Positions 31,721-40,855 of a stretch of DNA of 52,245 nt are shown piece after piece. Location of the stretch: IMG/VR virus record IMGVR_UViG_3300028372_000010, positions 1-52,245 of that record; one strand, 5' to 3'. The position numbers were made by a program, and so were the translations under genes. Position 1 is the stretch's first letter. Every line of letters starts with the position of its first letter. A model generated the notes under the pieces. The model made no database searches, had not been told where the DNA came from, and saw nothing but the letters and a program-made list of their open reading frames with translations. Source of the DNA: a virus.

Positions 31721-34700
31721 AAAGACTATCCATCAATCACCCAATTGAAACCGACATCGTAAACAAAGAAGAGTTTTACGATGGTGAGTACGAGTTGCAA
31801 CCCCTGGATTCGAGTACGCCCTATGACGCCACCGTCGTGGTTCCGGGGTCCGAGTTGAGCCGAGTGGTGCCTACATATATGACGTTCAAGGGCAAGAATG
31901 ACCGGCTCCCCATCGCGGGAGATCATCGACGCCGAGTCAAGCCACGCTCGTTTGTCCAAAGTGGGTTCCGTTTCGACGACCTTGGTGACATCGAGGAAGA
32001 CGACCTGTCGGGAGTCATGCCGTCAAGTTTCAGTGACCCCTTCGACCTGAAGTATTCCTTTGGGAAGAGGTCTGAAGGCGGCACTCTTGGTCAGAGTAAC
32101 AAAGGAGTTGTTGACTACAGACGCCTGAAACTGTCCGGGGATGACGACGGGTCTGTGATGGCATCGATCGATAACCCCCGGCTTCACTCGCACAAAGGAG
32201 AGTTGTTATTCTTGGGTGAGATGGTAGACCCAAGGGATTCGTCCAAGCAGCACGTTCGTCTATATCGGCACAACGAGCAGACAGATTTGTTCGACTTGGT
32301 CAGGAAGTTCAACGACATCCCTATTGATGACGTGAGCGTGACGACGGCCAGCGACTCTACGTTGCAGCACGGGTCACCAGACATGTGTACCCTAGGAGAT
32401 GAACTGATTGTAGCATACCGCTACGTCGAGAGGATCGACGAAGAGGGTGTAGACGATAAGAACTACATCGCGACATGGAAGACCTCAGATCCTGACATGG
32501 TGGAGTGGGTGAACTCGTCTCAAGAGGTCACCGGGTCTTTCGGGGTGGATTACGACAGGCCGGATAGCGACTCCATCTCAAACGAACTCCATCCAATTGG
32601 CTCCTATGGGGATCACGGCTTCAGACTTAGAGTAGCCGCTGGTGCAGACACCCTGTGCTTGGTCTATTACGGAACGAAGTGGGACGATTCAGATAAGACT
32701 CAGCTGCGAGACATGAGAACGTTTGTGTCATACGATCGTGGCCTGTCGCTGGAGACCAATCAGAGTCATTACGCTCAGTTCTCAAGAATCGGTAGTGACT
32801 ATTCATACGCGGAGTCCGATCGTTACGTCGGTCTGTTCTCTTACTTCACTCCTACTGAGTATATGACTCAGGCCGAAAGAGATCACGGCGTATTCAGTGT
32901 CAATTTCGATCTGTACTTCGATGAACAAATGGGTAGCTTCGTCATCCTAAAAGGAGGCGACCCCGACACGTATTCCACTAGGACAAACCTCGATAGTGCA
33001 AATTATCTGATGGGCCTGAAGACTCTCGACGGTGACTTCCTGAATTGGGAGCCATGTGTCTCATGGGAGATCAAGCCCGGCAGGACATCCGGTGGGGTCA
33101 GAAACGGTATGGTCTCGATGCCGAATGATCAATTCAAGGTCGAGGATGTATCCGTTATCCCCGGTAGGACAAAGAATAGCCTTCTCATGCTTCTGAGGTG
33201 CGGAAGGGGTGGTAATGAGCCGCCTAACCGGCAAGACGTACTAATGGTCCACAGCGAGTTCACCTTTGTGGATTCCAACCTCATCAAAGGCGGGAGCAGC
33301 GACGTCCTTCCAGTCGGGTTTGGAGGGAAGTTTCACGAACGCTACCTCTTTTGCTCCAGCCCGGTCAACAGGTCTATTTCAGGCATGCAGACCAAAGGAG
33401 TTCAGGAGAATACCGGCTTCATTGACCTTGTGCTCCACGACCTTACGGCGTGCGGTTACAGGGGACAGAACTTATTCACCGCGAAGAGGGAGGAATATCT
33501 GAGGAAGTCCTCCCTGAAGGGGTACGCTGTTTCAGCGCCTGTCGCTAATTTAACCGAGGTTAAGCCCTATCAGTTCAACACCTCTCGGTTCATCCTTCCT
33601 CATACATCGTGGGGCTTTGAGCAGAACAAGAATGCGAATTCCTACACTGTGTGGGAAGAGGACGCTGACGGAGAACTGTTCAACTGGTGCAGGGCACCGT
33701 CTTCTGGTGACTACGTCTATGGTACCATGTCTGGAAGCTCCGGGCTACTCTCGGCGTGGGATCGCTCAAGTAGCAGTATCTACGGCCATTACAAGATCAA
33801 ATTCAATTTCAAGCTTCGCGACTTTAGTAGCGCACCATCTTCAGGTGACATCAAGATCGCTGAGATAGGTGACTACACGCTCAGGATGACCTATGGGGGC
33901 ACGCTAGAGGTCTATGACTCGGCTGGTACTACCAAGCTGGGAACTGTGTTCAGTGAGCAAGACGAGACCAAGGGGTATCAGGTTTTATTACACTACGGTC
34001 GAAGTATGGTGTCTCTTAACGAAGACCGGTTGATGATGTGGTGGCGAGAGCTAGGATCTGACACATGGACCCCGAGTTCCCAGGAACTTACTGACACAGG
34101 TGACTTTCCGATTGGCAACGGTGAGATCTCTTTCGGCTTCATGGATAGCAACGGGTATGGCGGCGTCGAGGTTGGCATCGGGGACATCCAAATCAGTACC
34201 GAGCCGCTGTACGAACCGGTGTTCACATCGACGAGGCTCAGGCAACCAGATGGTGATATCGAAGGAACCACCCGAGGTCACGTATCTGCTTTCGACGACG
34301 TAGACTGGATGGAGGTGTACAGCGACACCGTGGAGCTAGCAGACGGTAGCACGGTCTTGTTCAGCGGGGGAGGATCTCCTTCGGTAGACGGTGACGAGTT
34401 TGTGTACGGCCCGACAAGGGGTGTCAACTACATCGGCAATATTGTGAACGGGATGGCTAACTCCATCTTCGACTTCACAGATCGTTTCGACACCAACAAG
34501 GGGTACGAAGAGATTGTCTTCGAGAATTCCAACATGGAGTTCTTCGATTGCTTCAGCATGGTCAACCTGACGGGCTGTTACGGTTTCGACCTAATCACCG
34601 GCAACTACGATGGTACCAGTTGGTCTAACACCGATGTGTCCTCATACACGTTCCCTTCTGTGGAGTTGACTCATACCGGCTTCACACAAGGGACAGGTAT

Positions 34701-37065
34701 GACAATCGAAGAGTCCTTTGAAGAAGGAGCCCTGAAGGGCTACAGCATACTGGTTCACAACCCGGACACAAATACTTGGGACGCTCAGTATCTCATCAAG
34801 GAGAGCTTCGATTCAGTGATTGTGCTCGATCGCTCTCCTTCGGTTCCCTCCGGTTACAAGATTTACCTGATGGCTAGTGCAGCCTCGTTTGATGTACCTG
34901 AAAGAATGACCACATCGGCGCACACGCACATGGGTATCCGCTTCAAGAGTCCGGGGTCTGCCGCAAGGCGTTCGATTGGAGAGGTTGTGTTTGGCCGTTG
35001 GATTGACTGGTCTGATTGTATCGTGGAATCTGAGTCTGAGATGTTCAGCAACTTTGGTCTCGTGGAATCAGACTTTGGATTTTTGATGCCTGAGCTTTCG
35101 TATCAGGGCAGCGTGGCCACTCATATCACGCTGACGGCTGACAATCTGCCACCGGAGTCAGAAGAGTACGGTCGTCTGTTTTACTCGGTAAACTCGATGT
35201 TCGAGCTAGAGAAGCCATTCCCCTTGGTCATCGCTCACACAGATGGTATCGAGACGCGTTACGTCTCGGTCGAAGGAGGCTTCTCTTCAGATCCAGATGG
35301 GATCTACAAGGAGATCGAAGTCCCCTTGATTGATCATGATTGGACTGTAGGCAAGAGCCCTACCAAGAAGGCTAAGACTCCAGTAATTGAAAGTATCTCG
35401 GTTGACAAAACGACGATCCTCCCCGGAACACAGTTGACCTTTTCAGTCATCGCTACCGATCCACAGGGCGACACGCTCTCATACGAGTGGGACTTCGGAG
35501 AGGGTACCCAGAGTGGTTCATCGACGAACGATGCCATCTCTCATACGTACAACGACTTAGGGACTTACACCGTCCAGTGCAAGGCGACTAATACCGCTGG
35601 GTACACAGATATCAGAAGCATGACGGTGTTTGTCGAAGAGAGTGGAATCGTGGGCTACACGCTTTCTTACCCATCGCTGGTCAACACACTGAACGAGGTG
35701 AAAGTAACGGTGACGGGTGTGGACGCACAAGGGGGTACGGTGACGTATGACAACTCCATGCCCATCACCGCTGATACCGGAGAGTACAACCACTTCGATG
35801 TCAGAGGTTATGACGCAGATGGAGAGTACAACCCGGAGTGGATTTTCACCAAGAGTATGATCACCGGGGAGGTTGCGTTCATCCTCACGCCTCGCTACAA
35901 CGGAGAGTACGAGATTGACTTTGTGGACAGAGTTGGCCGCACGGAGACGGCCACCATCACTGTTTCTGAACCTGCTGGGTTCCCCAGCGCAACCATTACG
36001 CCGACGACGTTGCTCGACATCAACGATCAGATCACAGGAATGACTCTTACTAGTCGCGAGGAAAATGGAGTTGAAACGCTGTTCTTGGCCTTTACAGACG
36101 GCGAGACCGTCAAGAGGATGGACCTCGATGGCACGGTGGTAACGACGGGTGAATTCTGGGGATACGATAACTCGGTGTGGGCTATTGTGGAGATTGATTC
36201 TGTGACTGTAGACCCCGATAATTCCGGTCAAGATCTGTCACCTGAAGCTCTTGTTTACTACATGTTTGCCGACGGAACGATTGGAGCCAGTGACGCCAGC
36301 GGAGAAGGACACTTTTCGGTCCCCGTTGTAAACTATGGCCTCGGTGACGGACAGTTTGCTGTCTGGAACAAGAATGGGCTCCCCCAGCGTGGAAGCACAC
36401 TGGGGGGTGAGGAACTGTTCGTAATAGACGATAACGTTATCAGGAAGTTCGAGCCGACAAGCGATGGCAGCTGGCTGGAAGAGATTACAACGGGTCAGTG
36501 GCCAATCGACGTAGACAGTGGCTTCTCCGCGTACTGCATCACTGTGTCTGAGACAGGAGAGGTGTTCTTCGCAGACGGTATGGATAGAGTATGGGAAGTA
36601 GATCGTGAAACAGGTGCCACTACTCTACTCGGGACAGTCAGTGGCACCATCACCACCATCGTGGTAGACAGAGCGGCGCACGCCGTATATGTGGGCGACG
36701 ATACAGGCGTGATTACTTCCTTTGACACCACTAAGTCCTACACGTATTCAGCCTCCGGGACTCCTAACTGGTCTGTTGACCCATTCACTGTGAGCATGGT
36801 TCCGTCTAAGCTGGCGGTAGACAAGCACGGTGACGTGTATGTGGGCACTTATGATTTGGTGGCAGGTGGTGGATCGGACTCTGTTGTTTTCGCCCGACTC
36901 TCTAAGGCAGATGGTTCAACGGTCTGGAACTCAGACGGTGCTATCGGTGTAGACTCATTTGGAGGGTTCGAGCAAGTAAACGCAATCGAGGTGGACCCAG
37001 ATGGGGATATATACCTCGCCCTTGGTCAATTTACAGGGCATATTGTGAAGGTGACTCAGGCTTAA
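31717..37065 (+). CDS. Giant tail adhesin with PKD and propeller-like regions
   Basis: 1782 residues, start ATG 31717 overlapping the previous stop (ATGA). Residues about 1-1200 are beta-rich, with segments like LGDELIVAYRYVER and FVSYDRGLSLE that recall sialidase-type propellers. About 1222-1310 is a recognisable PKD domain (VIATDPQGDTLSYEWDFGEG, then ISHTYNDLGTYTVQCKATN). An Ig-like domain follows (1310-1410), and about 1500-1782 reads as repeated propeller blades (LAVDKHGDVYVGTYD, IEVDPDGDIYLALGQF). PKD domains and propellers bind sugars or proteins, so this is a likely receptor-binding or tail-surface protein. No catalytic residues are claimed. Palindrome copies lie at 33550 and at the stop (37062). 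Confidence 0.62.
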   Translation: MKRLSINHPIETDIVNKEEFYDGEYELQPLDSSTPYDATVVVPGSELSRVVPTYMTFKGKNDRLPIAGDHRRRVKPRSFVQSGFRFDDLGDIEEDDLSGVMPSSFSDPFDLKYSFGKRSEGGTLGQSNKGVVDYRRLKLSGDDDGSVMASIDNPRLHSHKGELLFLGEMVDPRDSSKQHVRLYRHNEQTDLFDLVRKFNDIPIDDVSVTTASDSTLQHGSPDMCTLGDELIVAYRYVERIDEEGVDDKNYIATWKTSDPDMVEWVNSSQEVTGSFGVDYDRPDSDSISNELHPIGSYGDHGFRLRVAAGADTLCLVYYGTKWDDSDKTQLRDMRTFVSYDRGLSLETNQSHYAQFSRIGSDYSYAESDRYVGLFSYFTPTEYMTQAERDHGVFSVNFDLYFDEQMGSFVILKGGDPDTYSTRTNLDSANYLMGLKTLDGDFLNWEPCVSWEIKPGRTSGGVRNGMVSMPNDQFKVEDVSVIPGRTKNSLLMLLRCGRGGNEPPNRQDVLMVHSEFTFVDSNLIKGGSSDVLPVGFGGKFHERYLFCSSPVNRSISGMQTKGVQENTGFIDLVLHDLTACGYRGQNLFTAKREEYLRKSSLKGYAVSAPVANLTEVKPYQFNTSRFILPHTSWGFEQNKNANSYTVWEEDADGELFNWCRAPSSGDYVYGTMSGSSGLLSAWDRSSSSIYGHYKIKFNFKLRDFSSAPSSGDIKIAEIGDYTLRMTYGGTLEVYDSAGTTKLGTVFSEQDETKGYQVLLHYGRSMVSLNEDRLMMWWRELGSDTWTPSSQELTDTGDFPIGNGEISFGFMDSNGYGGVEVGIGDIQISTEPLYEPVFTSTRLRQPDGDIEGTTRGHVSAFDDVDWMEVYSDTVELADGSTVLFSGGGSPSVDGDEFVYGPTRGVNYIGNIVNGMANSIFDFTDRFDTNKGYEEIVFENSNMEFFDCFSMVNLTGCYGFDLITGNYDGTSWSNTDVSSYTFPSVELTHTGFTQGTGMTIEESFEEGALKGYSILVHNPDTNTWDAQYLIKESFDSVIVLDRSPSVPSGYKIYLMASAASFDVPERMTTSAHTHMGIRFKSPGSAARRSIGEVVFGRWIDWSDCIVESESEMFSNFGLVESDFGFLMPELSYQGSVATHITLTADNLPPESEEYGRLFYSVNSMFELEKPFPLVIAHTDGIETRYVSVEGGFSSDPDGIYKEIEVPLIDHDWTVGKSPTKKAKTPVIESISVDKTTILPGTQLTFSVIATDPQGDTLSYEWDFGEGTQSGSSTNDAISHTYNDLGTYTVQCKATNTAGYTDIRSMTVFVEESGIVGYTLSYPSLVNTLNEVKVTVTGVDAQGGTVTYDNSMPITADTGEYNHFDVRGYDADGEYNPEWIFTKSMITGEVAFILTPRYNGEYEIDFVDRVGRTETATITVSEPAGFPSATITPTTLLDINDQITGMTLTSREENGVETLFLAFTDGETVKRMDLDGTVVTTGEFWGYDNSVWAIVEIDSVTVDPDNSGQDLSPEALVYYMFADGTIGASDASGEGHFSVPVVNYGLGDGQFAVWNKNGLPQRGSTLGGEELFVIDDNVIRKFEPTSDGSWLEEITTGQWPIDVDSGFSAYCITVSETGEVFFADGMDRVWEVDRETGATTLLGTVSGTITTIVVDRAAHAVYVGDDTGVITSFDTTKSYTYSASGTPNWSVDPFTVSMVPSKLAVDKHGDVYVGTYDLVAGGGSDSVVFARLSKADGSTVWNSDGAIGVDSFGGFEQVNAIEVDPDGDIYLALGQFTGHIVKVTQA
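33550..33563. repeat. Palindrome copy, perfect
   Basis: TTAACCGAGGTTAA; inside the adhesin gene (codons L-T-E-V-K). Confidence 0.85.
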
Positions 37066-37075
37066 CCCAGGTTAA
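37062..37075. repeat. Palindrome copy, perfect
   Basis: TTAACCCAGGTTAA; covers the adhesin stop codon, 10 nt before the hub protein start. Confidence 0.85.
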
Positions 37076-37085
37076 TGGAGAAGTT

Positions 37086-40000
37086 ATGAAGGATTACGCA
37101 ATCAGAATTAAGGTGAACGGCGAGCCTTACAGGTTCGCCACTCACAGGTTGACGATTGAGGAAACGATCGGGGGCGAGTCTTACGAGGGGAACTACCTTC
37201 CACTGGTCACACAGTTTGAGCCAGCTAAGATGGAGGTAGGCTTCGAGTCTGGTTCCCCGGTCCCGACGCTCAACGTGGGTGTCTGGGATGGAGTACGCGA
37301 CTTCATGAAGGAGTTTCGTGACGTCGACTATGAATCCGCCGAGGTCACAGTCTTTTTCGTCAAGGACAGGAAGGAAGTGCTAGGCGACTTCCGGGGCTAC
37401 ATGACTGACGTAGACTTTGGCGAAGGAGTGCTCAGCTTTACCGTGCGTATGTACGAGGATGCAAAGGCTGACGGCTATATGTCGAAGTTCACCCCTCGTT
37501 CATTCCAGTATTTTCAGATCATGGCACCCCGTGAGGTCGACGTAGGTCTCGACTTTACGCCTTATGATGACTGCCCTTGGACCGTAGCAAGTGGCCGGAT
37601 GAATCCGGCTGTATACGGTGGAGCGTCAATAGCTGAGTTCGAGGTCGCCGACTGGCAAGACGGTAGCGGAGACTATTACAACGACAGATTCAAGAATTGG
37701 GATGTTGAGGGTGACAAGACAGAGGCCAATGCTATCTTGCCGCTGGAATACTTCTTGGCGTACATCGAATACCCCGATGATGACCCCACGACGTCGTTCC
37801 CGGAGGGGAACGCTGAGACTAAGCACGCTTGGCAGACCGACGCACCGAATACCATCATTACAAACATTGATGATGGCAGTTGGGCCAAGCTGGGTAGCCA
37901 GTCCCCCGAAGATCCGTGGACGATTTATCACGAGCCGCTTCAAGGTGGCTCCAACAACGAGTGGCAACCCGGTGACCACTACAAGATCGAAGTCATCAGA
38001 GGCGGTGGGGAGTACGAGCGGGCTACTACCTTCAAGAGAACTACTGCTAAAAGGCTCGCCAATAACGGCTTTGGTGACTACATGCTCATCTTGAATATGC
38101 CTAGAGATAGAGTCGTTGGATCTGAGAGAGTTGGCAACTACTTCATTGAGTGGACGTTTGATCCCAATGTAGGTGACTACGGTGAAATGAAAGGAGAGAA
38201 AAAGAAGCTGTTCCCTGAAGGCCCCGGTGAAGTTATCCTAGGTCAACCCCACCAAGGGAACTACCGTGTCATTCCATACGAGGCCATTGGCTCACCGGAT
38301 GGAGGCGATGACGACGACAGGCTTGCGCTAGATCTTCCAAATGAGGCCCCTATTCTCGACTATCTCTCCGAGATCAGACAACTGGTTGAAAGCGGTTGTC
38401 ACGTAAGACCTGTTCCAAACGGGGCACTGACTGACAACCATGACAGGGTCTACATCAGACTGAATGGGTTCTATCCATTTGACCCTGAAGCTGACTCCGA
38501 GTTGTCTACAGGCTTTATCGACGCAGGCCAGACCTACACCCTTGAGTTCGATAACGATGACCCGACGTCTGATACCCAGACGGTGACCAGTGAGATCCGG
38601 GAGATCTACAGGTTCAAGATGATTGAGGACATCGGGGCTGCGGCGACAATGGATCAAACGGGGTTTGCAGCGCTAGAGATCCACAACCAGTCACTTCCTG
38701 AGTCAGACAAGCATGAGTACGCGCTGTCTCACCGGGCAACGGTTAGAGATCTGTACGGCCAGCTTCAGGCTCACGACCCGCTCAAGTTCTTATCGTCTGA
38801 GTACATAGTTGGACACATCGACTTCCATGTTGACAACACGACCGGTGGCGATGACCTCTTCGTGCCAGATGGCAACGGTGATGACATTGCAGAACTGTTT
38901 GTAGACAGGCTGCGAGGGCTGCGATTCGACATGATGAGACCGCTCTCCAGTCTTGTTAGAGAGGGGACGGTTGTCAAAACGGGGTACAACGACCCTGAGA
39001 ACGTGAACTACAAGGAGTTCAACGGGGCTCTTCTGGGACAGGCTTCAGGGAAGTTTGGCGTCTGTATTAGCTCCGAGTTGAGACGGGACACCTCCGGCAA
39101 CTGGTTCGAGAGGTGTTACTTCTCGGTGCCCACTGAATACGGGAGCCGGTATGAAGCCTTGAAGAAGCCAGACGTTGCACTCGACGAGAACGGAGATCCG
39201 GCTGAGAATCCGTACAGCTACACCGAGTCCTACAAGCCGGACGAGGATGACTTCGTAAATACGCTCAGGTTCAAGCGCGGAGACCTCACTGAGAAGGACA
39301 TTGATGAGTTGGGTACAGACCTTGAGAACGAGGAAACGGCTGAGAAGTATTTCCATGCCCGTCATTTCAGGGTAGTTCGAAAGCCGGTCCCCGAGAACGG
39401 GGCTGACCTCGGTTCGTATTTCCCACTGGCGTACGGCCACCAATACAACGTCCCCATGATGCAGGCCGTGAGCAAGAAGGTGATGCTCAACAACAGCCTG
39501 TCAGCTGGTGACGACCTGTATATCTATGCTGCCAACAAGTGTGCTGTAGAGAGCGCAGCCGATATTGACATCGTGGTAGGGAAGAAGGAAAACGAGGGGC
39601 CGTCTGAGAGGGAGCTGAGGGGCATGCAGAAGCATGTGGTACACTCACCCTTCCCCAAGGTCTTGGATAACCACTATGAGGAACACAGGGAGGTTGTAGA
39701 CCCATATACGAGGGAGACCCACCGGTCTGTTGAGTATGTAGGCAAGCTTTACGACCCCTATCACAAGGTGACTACCGCTGAGACGCGTGACGGCCAGCGG
39801 CTTCAAGCCGTCAAGCTGAGGGGTGGCGAATGGAACTGGAAGCTAGGCTCTCTTGACAGACGGTTCGCTATCAGAAACGGTGTGGGCTCATCTGTCCTCT
39901 ACGCCTCATTTGCCGGACAGGTAGACGAGGCAGGCAGGTTTATCGAGCGCGGCGGCGTCCTAGTTCACCCGCTCGATATTCTGGATTATCATATCTCGAC

Positions 40001-40760
40001 TTATGGAGAGTATCCATTTGGTGAGCGACTGATCGATCGAGCAAACATCAAGAAGGTCAAGGCGCAGACCCCTCACTACGAGGCGTCGGTCTTCATGACG
40101 CAGCCTTGGAATAGCTCGAAGCTCATCGAAGAGATCTGTCACCAGTTCGGGTTCTTCTGGTACATGCGAGACGGGAAGCTCCAGTTCGGAGTCCTGGATA
40201 TCAAGCAGGTGCCGGATTGGAACAACCCGCTGTGTTACAACTTGAACCTTGGCAACAAGGTGAGCGAGGGGGACAAGGGCTATCAGAAGCTGTACAACCG
40301 GGTGGTCTACGAATACCGTAAGAACCGAATCACAGACACCTTCGAAGGTGAAATCCTTCTGAATGCCTCGAACAACGAGTATTGCCGAAGAGCCGACAAG
40401 GCGAAGGGGCAAGCCAGTGAACTCAGTGTTCAGGCCGACTTCGTCCACCAGCCAAATGTGGCGCGGGACGTGGCAACTCGGCTGGCTCGGGTCAACTCAT
40501 CTCGTAAGATCTCGTATAAGTGTGAGGCTCGTTATGACAAGGGGATCTCGTTTTATCCCGGTCAGTTCGTGCCGATGACATACCCGCCGTATGACATCGT
40601 AGAGGAACCGGTGATGATCAAGTCGATCAAAGAAGGGTGGCACAAGATGGAGCTAGAGGTTGTGCGCTTCCCGAACATTTTCGCAGATGTTCAGGATTAC
40701 ACACGCGATATCGTTCCCTCCAAGTCAGACGATTGCAGCACCTTCTTCGAGCCGTCCTAA
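37086..40760 (+). CDS. Tail-tip hub/attachment protein
   Basis: 1224 residues; start ATG 37086 with GGAG 6 nt upstream, 20 nt after the previous stop and just past a palindrome. N-terminal ~160 residues (AKMEVGFESGSPVPTLNVGV, ESAEVTVFFVKDRKEVLGDF) resemble the hub domains of tail-associated proteins. Near 1000-1220 a gpD/gpJ-like part is visible: WNSSKLIEEICHQFGFFWYM, RDGKLQFGVLDIK, then RDVATRLARVNSSRKISYKC and YPGQFVPMTYPP, the pattern of baseplate hub proteins that close the tube. Last gene of the tail block, which is normal for the central tail-tip protein. Confidence 0.65.
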   Translation: MKDYAIRIKVNGEPYRFATHRLTIEETIGGESYEGNYLPLVTQFEPAKMEVGFESGSPVPTLNVGVWDGVRDFMKEFRDVDYESAEVTVFFVKDRKEVLGDFRGYMTDVDFGEGVLSFTVRMYEDAKADGYMSKFTPRSFQYFQIMAPREVDVGLDFTPYDDCPWTVASGRMNPAVYGGASIAEFEVADWQDGSGDYYNDRFKNWDVEGDKTEANAILPLEYFLAYIEYPDDDPTTSFPEGNAETKHAWQTDAPNTIITNIDDGSWAKLGSQSPEDPWTIYHEPLQGGSNNEWQPGDHYKIEVIRGGGEYERATTFKRTTAKRLANNGFGDYMLILNMPRDRVVGSERVGNYFIEWTFDPNVGDYGEMKGEKKKLFPEGPGEVILGQPHQGNYRVIPYEAIGSPDGGDDDDRLALDLPNEAPILDYLSEIRQLVESGCHVRPVPNGALTDNHDRVYIRLNGFYPFDPEADSELSTGFIDAGQTYTLEFDNDDPTSDTQTVTSEIREIYRFKMIEDIGAAATMDQTGFAALEIHNQSLPESDKHEYALSHRATVRDLYGQLQAHDPLKFLSSEYIVGHIDFHVDNTTGGDDLFVPDGNGDDIAELFVDRLRGLRFDMMRPLSSLVREGTVVKTGYNDPENVNYKEFNGALLGQASGKFGVCISSELRRDTSGNWFERCYFSVPTEYGSRYEALKKPDVALDENGDPAENPYSYTESYKPDEDDFVNTLRFKRGDLTEKDIDELGTDLENEETAEKYFHARHFRVVRKPVPENGADLGSYFPLAYGHQYNVPMMQAVSKKVMLNNSLSAGDDLYIYAANKCAVESAADIDIVVGKKENEGPSERELRGMQKHVVHSPFPKVLDNHYEEHREVVDPYTRETHRSVEYVGKLYDPYHKVTTAETRDGQRLQAVKLRGGEWNWKLGSLDRRFAIRNGVGSSVLYASFAGQVDEAGRFIERGGVLVHPLDILDYHISTYGEYPFGERLIDRANIKKVKAQTPHYEASVFMTQPWNSSKLIEEICHQFGFFWYMRDGKLQFGVLDIKQVPDWNNPLCYNLNLGNKVSEGDKGYQKLYNRVVYEYRKNRITDTFEGEILLNASNNEYCRRADKAKGQASELSVQADFVHQPNVARDVATRLARVNSSRKISYKCEARYDKGISFYPGQFVPMTYPPYDIVEEPVMIKSIKEGWHKMELEVVRFPNIFADVQDYTRDIVPSKSDDCSTFFEPS
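38233..38246. repeat. Palindrome-like, two mismatches
   Basis: TTATCCTAGGTCAA inside the hub gene. It falls where a copy would fit the spacing, but two mismatches make it uncertain. Confidence 0.35.
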
Positions 40761-40785
40761 ACTAATTTAGAAAATTCGGCCCTGA

Positions 40786-40820
40786 GCGGAAAGTTTAGCC
40801 CCTAGGTTCAATTCTTTTAT
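40786..40820 (+). promoter_or_regulatory. Promoter-like element C before the replication block
   Basis: GCGGAAAGTTTAGCC starts at 40786 and CAATT starts 23 nt later (40809), followed by CTTTTA as a possible -10. A and C share TGAGCGGAAAGTTT. The element lies in the only gap between the tail genes and the helicase. Confidence 0.6.
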
Positions 40821-40855
40821 TGACGGAATAAAAGGACACTGGACCTAGGGCTAAA
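40794..40855 (+). promoter_or_regulatory. Long inverted repeat ending at the helicase start codon
   Basis: TTTAGCCCCTAGGTTC (40794-40809) pairs with GGACCTAGGGCTAAA (40841-40855) with one bulged C and one G-T pair; the loop is 31 nt. The right arm touches the ATG at 40856 and includes the only nearby Shine-Dalgarno-like AGGG, while AAAAGG in the loop is unpaired. It could control translation as RNA, or be a two-half protein site on DNA, as both arms centre on CCTAGG. Confidence 0.55.

Noticed and set aside
40797-40855. Two CCTAGG-centred arms as palindrome copies
   Set aside because: Each has four or more mismatches to TTAACCnnGGTTAA; listed as an inverted repeat instead.
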